Source: Nitrospirota bacterium
GTDB taxonomy: Bacteria > Nitrospirota > Thermodesulfovibrionia > Thermodesulfovibrionales > JdFR-86
Reading direction: 5' to 3'
Assembly (NCBI GenBank): GCA_030667205.1
Contig: DAOUWH010000064.1
Span: 1-7,743 of the forward strand
Length of the DNA: 7,743 nucleotides
The notes below the pieces were generated by a model that ran no database searches, was not told the origin of the DNA, and saw only the letters and a list, made by a program, of their open reading frames with translations. Shown here piece after piece: positions 6,500 through 7,743 of the stretch (its first letter is position 1; the number at the start of each line of letters is the position of its first letter). Position numbers and translations under genes: made by a program.

Positions 6500-6802
6500 C
6501 TACCCTTTGCTCTCCCTTATCGCCCCTTTGAGCATTTCCACTGAGGGCACATTATGGAGCCTCCCGGACTCATCGGGAAACATGCGTCAACCGAAGCCTG
6601 TCATCTCGGCAGGTGAGATGTCGCGCCCGTTGATGAGCACCGAGGGCGAGCCCCTCAGGCCCATGCTTTCGGCCTCGGCGTCCGTGATGCGCCGGAATGT
6701 GACCTCGGCATCCGGGGCCTCCTCGCCGCCGGCCCTTTGAAGGTTTTCTCTGAGCTCCGGCTCGGAGCCGCAGCCTGCCGAGATGTAGCACTCGATCTTC
6801 AT
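6500..6802 (-). CDS. Small thioredoxin-fold protein, probable selenoprotein (in-frame TGA read as Sec)
   Basis: Conventional reading stops at TGA (6589-6587), giving MKIECYISAGCGSEP to EMTGFG. Continuing through that codon adds 28 residues, starting RMFPDESGRLHNVPSVEML and ending at TAG 6502-6500. The full product has 100 residues with Sec at position 72. Visible thioredoxin-fold features: strand 1 followed by C11 in SAGCG, and GSPSVLINGRDI, with the cis-proline strand around P53. From memory, small relatives of this kind carry 'GCPxxxP' near the N terminus and end in 'GLxCRxY...GxPpxexi..al'; GFG-U-RMF...NVPSVEMLKGAI fits with Sec replacing that Cys. TGA is the ordinary stop of three other genes here, so general recoding is excluded. 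C11 and U72 could form a selenenylsulfide redox pair. A TTG at 6808 is an alternative start with GGAGG (6823-6819) 10 bases upstream. A nonsense mutation or sequencing error is the main alternative. Confidence 0.75.
6559..6589 (-). promoter_or_regulatory. Candidate bacterial SECIS element with its UGA
   Basis: Directly after UGA (6589-6587), GUUUCCCG (6581-6574) can pair with CGGGAGGC (6566-6559), an 8-bp stem with two G-U pairs and a 7-base loop AUGAGUC. The loop begins 13 bases after UGA. Bacterial SECIS elements are coding-region hairpins just downstream of the Sec codon with guanines in a small apical loop, recognised by SelB. The shape and place fit, though the spacing is slightly short and the G is the third, not the first or second, loop base. 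Confidence 0.45.
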
Positions 6803-6807
6803 AATCA

Positions 6808-6823
6808 ATTATACCGCGCCTCC
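6808..6823 (-). promoter_or_regulatory. -10 box (TATAAT) and possible RBS before the selenoprotein-arsC operon
   Basis: On the minus strand a perfect TATAAT (6813-6808) lies 5 bases before the ATG at 6802, so transcription from it would start at or within the ATG, giving a leaderless message. The hexamer 17 bp further upstream, ATTAAA, matches the -35 consensus at only three positions. Alternatively, GGAGG (6823-6819) may serve as Shine-Dalgarno for the TTG at 6808, with transcription from further upstream. The two readings exclude each other; the sequence alone does not decide. Confidence 0.4.
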
Positions 6824-6886
6824 GGTCAATTTTAATAAGCCGGGATAAATTCATCTTAAAAGTGCCGGCGGCACCCGGCGGCGCCC

Positions 6887-6915
6887 TTGACTTTTCCGCA
6901 TAAACGTATTACAAT
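6887..6915 (+). promoter_or_regulatory. Sigma-70 promoter of arsR
   Basis: TTGACT (6887-6892), a spacer of exactly 17 bp and TACAAT (6910-6915) match the housekeeping consensus at 5 of 6 positions each. The expected start, about 6922, is 2 bases before ATG 6924, and there is no Shine-Dalgarno between, so arsR is probably read from a leaderless or nearly leaderless mRNA. Confidence 0.75.
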
Positions 6916-6923
6916 CTATTTAT
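6900..6923. promoter_or_regulatory. Candidate ArsR operator
   Basis: An imperfect AT-rich palindrome centred at 6911.5: half-site ATAAA (6900-6904) mirrors TTTAT (6919-6923), and ATT (6908-6910) mirrors AAT (6913-6915); 8 of 12 paired positions match. It covers the arsR -10 box and transcription start and ends just before ATG, a place where a bound ArsR dimer would block polymerase. Its size and AT-rich symmetry resemble known ArsR-family operators; binding is inferred. Confidence 0.45.
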
Positions 6924-7325
6924 ATGAAAAAGACGGCGAGGCTATTAAAACTTTTCTCCGACGAGACGAGGCTTCGGATTCTGATGCTCCTTATGAGGAA
7001 GGAGCTCTGCGTATGCCAGCTGATGGGCGTGCTGGGGGTGTCGCAGCCGCTGGTCTCCAGGAACCTCTCGCTGCTTAGCGCCGCCGGACTGCTTGATGAG
7101 CGCAAGGACGGAAAGCTCACGTTCTATTCGATGAGCCGGGACCTGCCGCGTCCCGCGGGCAGGATTTTAAAGGCCCTCAGGGACGACCTTAAGGAAGACC
7201 CGGTCATTCTTGATGACCTGGACTCGCTCGGGCAGTGCTACGAGTACATGAAAAAAAGCGGGAAGTGCAACATGAAGACCTTCCTTGAATACATGGAAAA
7301 GAAAAAGAAGAAAAATCGAAAATAA
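6924..7325 (+). CDS. arsR: ArsR-family arsenite-responsive repressor
   Basis: A 133-residue winged-helix repressor of the ArsR/SmtB family. The core has FSDETRLRILMLL (11-23), then the As(III)-binding loop KELCVCQL with C29 and C31, the family's classic ELCVCDL motif. Next is the recognition helix VSQPLVSRNLSLLSAAGLL (39-57) and the wing DERKDGKLTFYSM (58-70). Two further cysteines, C105 and C115, in GQCYEYMKKSGKCN lie in a C-terminal extension and might supply a third arsenic ligand or a second site (inference). The tail is a run of lysines. Arsenite binding should release DNA, derepressing this gene and possibly the divergent selenoprotein-arsC operon across the shared 120-bp gap. The start at 6924 lacks an RBS but is placed right after a strong promoter. 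The zinc-ribbon gene follows 10 bp after the TAA. Confidence 0.92.
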   Translation: MKKTARLLKLFSDETRLRILMLLMRKELCVCQLMGVLGVSQPLVSRNLSLLSAAGLLDERKDGKLTFYSMSRDLPRPAGRILKALRDDLKEDPVILDDLDSLGQCYEYMKKSGKCNMKTFLEYMEKKKKKNRK

Positions 7326-7335
7326 GGGAGTCAGC

Positions 7336-7503
7336 ATGAACGAAAAACTTCATATATGCCGCCATTGCAGGCACGAGTTCAGGGCCGAGGCCCGGGCCGG
7401 GGTGTATTCCTGCCCCAGGTGCGGGAGCCTGGATACCGCGGGGTACGGCCCCTCGAGCATCTTCTCGTTCCTTACGGCAAAGTTCTCAGGCGGCGGCGGT
7501 TGA
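7336..7503 (+). CDS. Small zinc-ribbon protein (55 aa)
   Basis: A 55-residue protein with CRHC (8-11) and CPRC (26-29), a CX2C-X14-CX2C arrangement that should bind one zinc ion as a ribbon. After it comes a short hydrophobic-aromatic patch, SIFSFLTAKF (41-50), and a tetraglycine end. There is no helix-turn-helix or enzyme domain. I chose ATG 7336 because AAGGGAG (7324-7330) sits 5 bases before it and overlaps the arsR stop; the longer frame from 7285 would overlap arsR by 41 bases. Its place 10 bp after arsR, before a shared terminator, means co-transcription. Similar tiny zinc ribbons are often called rubredoxin-like or FmdB-like by annotators, but I cannot assign it to a named family; its job is unknown. 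Confidence 0.75.
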   Translation: MNEKLHICRHCRHEFRAEARAGVYSCPRCGSLDTAGYGPSSIFSFLTAKFSGGGG

Positions 7504-7517
7504 ACCCCCCACAGCTG

Positions 7518-7541
7518 CTAAAGACCGGTCCGGTCTTTTAG
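7518..7541 (+). other. Hairpin upstream of the main terminator
   Basis: AAAGACC (7520-7526) pairs with GGTCTTT (7532-7538) around a GGTCC loop; flanking CTA and TAG extend it with one bulged base. It lies 14 bases after the zinc-ribbon stop. The poor T-run after it (two bases, then AGGAG) makes it a processing or stabilising stem rather than the main terminator. Confidence 0.5.
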
Positions 7542-7558
7542 GAGATGTCCCCCCATTG

Positions 7559-7593
7559 GGGCCCGCCTTCTCGGGCGGGCCCACATTTTTTTT
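7559..7593 (+). terminator. Rho-independent terminator of arsR-zinc ribbon operon
   Basis: A perfect 9-bp stem, GGGCCCGCC (7559-7567) with GGCGGGCCC (7574-7582), around a 6-base loop, followed after ACA by eight consecutive T (7586-7593). It is a textbook intrinsic terminator and separates this operon from moaA. Confidence 0.92.
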
Positions 7594-7637
7594 AATAGGG
7601 CCGGGTTCCTGAGTGAGAAGACCTGAGGCGGGAAATG

Positions 7638-7646
7638 TGATATTAT
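7638..7646 (+). promoter_or_regulatory. Extended -10 promoter of moaA
   Basis: TGATATTAT carries the extended -10 TG (7638-7639), one base, then TATTAT (7641-7646, 5 of 6). No convincing -35 is present at 16-18 bp, which an extended -10 can compensate for. Expected start near 7653, about 4 bases before ATG 7657, with no Shine-Dalgarno. Confidence 0.45.
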
Positions 7647-7656
7647 TAAGATATCC

Positions 7657-7743
7657 ATGGGCAAAGCGAGGAACAGAAAGCATCCTCCAAGGGACTCCTT
7701 CCGCCGGCAGATAGACTACCTCAGGGTCTCGATAACCGACCGT
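7657..7743 (+). CDS. moaA: GTP 3',8-cyclase MoaA (N-terminal fragment)
   Basis: The first 29 codons of a gene running off the window edge. After a basic leader the product reads FRRQIDYLRVSITDR, the conserved MoaA opening that precedes the radical-SAM CxxxCxxC cluster motif (normally continuing CNxxCxYC). MoaA, with MoaC, converts GTP to cyclic pyranopterin monophosphate, the first step of molybdenum cofactor synthesis. The cluster cysteines are beyond the window, so radical-SAM function is inferred from this short match. ATG 7657 follows an extended -10 box closely. The preceding strong terminator makes it an independent unit, not part of the arsenic operon. Confidence 0.85.
   Translation, partial: MGKARNRKHPPRDSFRRQIDYLRVSITDR

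Noticed and set aside
6587..6589. Genome-wide recoding of TGA (for example as Gly or Trp) to explain the in-frame TGA
   Set aside because: TGA ends phosphoketolase, acetate kinase and the zinc-ribbon gene at the expected family lengths or just before a terminator, and TGG encodes the conserved tryptophans.
6824..6829. Minus-strand TTGACC as -35 for the selenoprotein operon
   Set aside because: It is only 10 bp from TATAAT; with a 17-bp spacer the -10 would be GATTAT at 6806-6801, placing the transcription start inside the coding region.
6862..6874. GTGCC-GGC-GGCAC inverted repeat in the divergent ars region, considered as an operator
   Set aside because: It is short, very GC-rich, and lies about 13 bp upstream of the arsR -35 box, unlike AT-rich ArsR sites; chance is likely in this GC context.
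7285..7503. Longer version of the zinc-ribbon protein starting at 7285
   Set aside because: The added residues are the frame-shifted lysine-rich end of arsR, whereas ATG 7336 has a well-placed AAGGGAG.

Overview
The window is GC-rich (roughly 60% by eye) bacterial chromosome, densely packed, with housekeeping-type metabolic genes and one small arsenic-response locus. There is no phage, transposase, CRISPR array, tRNA or rRNA. Gene content (a bacterial sucrose-phosphate synthase, a phosphoketolase-acetate kinase pair, an HPF/cold-shock fusion, a thioredoxin-type ArsC, a probable selenoprotein, MoaA) and a widespread 29-bp intergenic repeat suggest a free-living, probably environmental bacterium. 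A deltaproteobacterial or Nitrospirae-like lineage would fit, but the window cannot settle taxonomy.

Layout. Bases 2-343 (+) are the 3' end of a P-loop kinase-like gene. It is followed after 2 bp by a sucrose-phosphate synthase (346-1761, +), which makes sucrose-6-phosphate from UDP-glucose and fructose-6-phosphate. A dispersed repeat (1775-1803) lies between this gene and a convergent gene for a ribosome hibernation factor fused to a cold-shock domain (1804-2370, -). That gene's tail is built on an 18-bp sequence occurring twice in two reading frames. Divergent promoters in 2371-2497 separate it from a two-gene operon: phosphoketolase (2498-4870) and acetate kinase (GTG start 4867, 6030). 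These overlap as GTGA and together turn sugar phosphates into acetate plus ATP through acetyl phosphate.

The arsenic region follows. On the minus strand, a small thioredoxin-fold gene is read into arsC (6074-6493). On the plus strand an arsR regulator (6924-7325) and a 55-residue zinc-ribbon protein (7336-7503) diverge from it, and end at a strong rho-independent terminator (7559-7593). The window closes with the first 29 codons of moaA (7657 onward).

The most interesting observation is that the thioredoxin-fold gene does not appear to end at its first in-frame TGA (6587-6589). The frame stays open for 28 more codons, to a TAG only 6 bp before arsC. The TGA sits where I expect the conserved cysteine of a GxxCRxY-type motif. 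A hairpin resembling a bacterial SECIS element follows it directly. It therefore looks like a selenoprotein, missed by ordinary gene calling, in an arsenate reductase operon under divergent ArsR. A second theme is that several first genes (HPF-CSD, the selenoprotein, arsR, moaA) have a -10 box only 5-11 bp before the start codon, which suggests leaderless or nearly leaderless transcripts.
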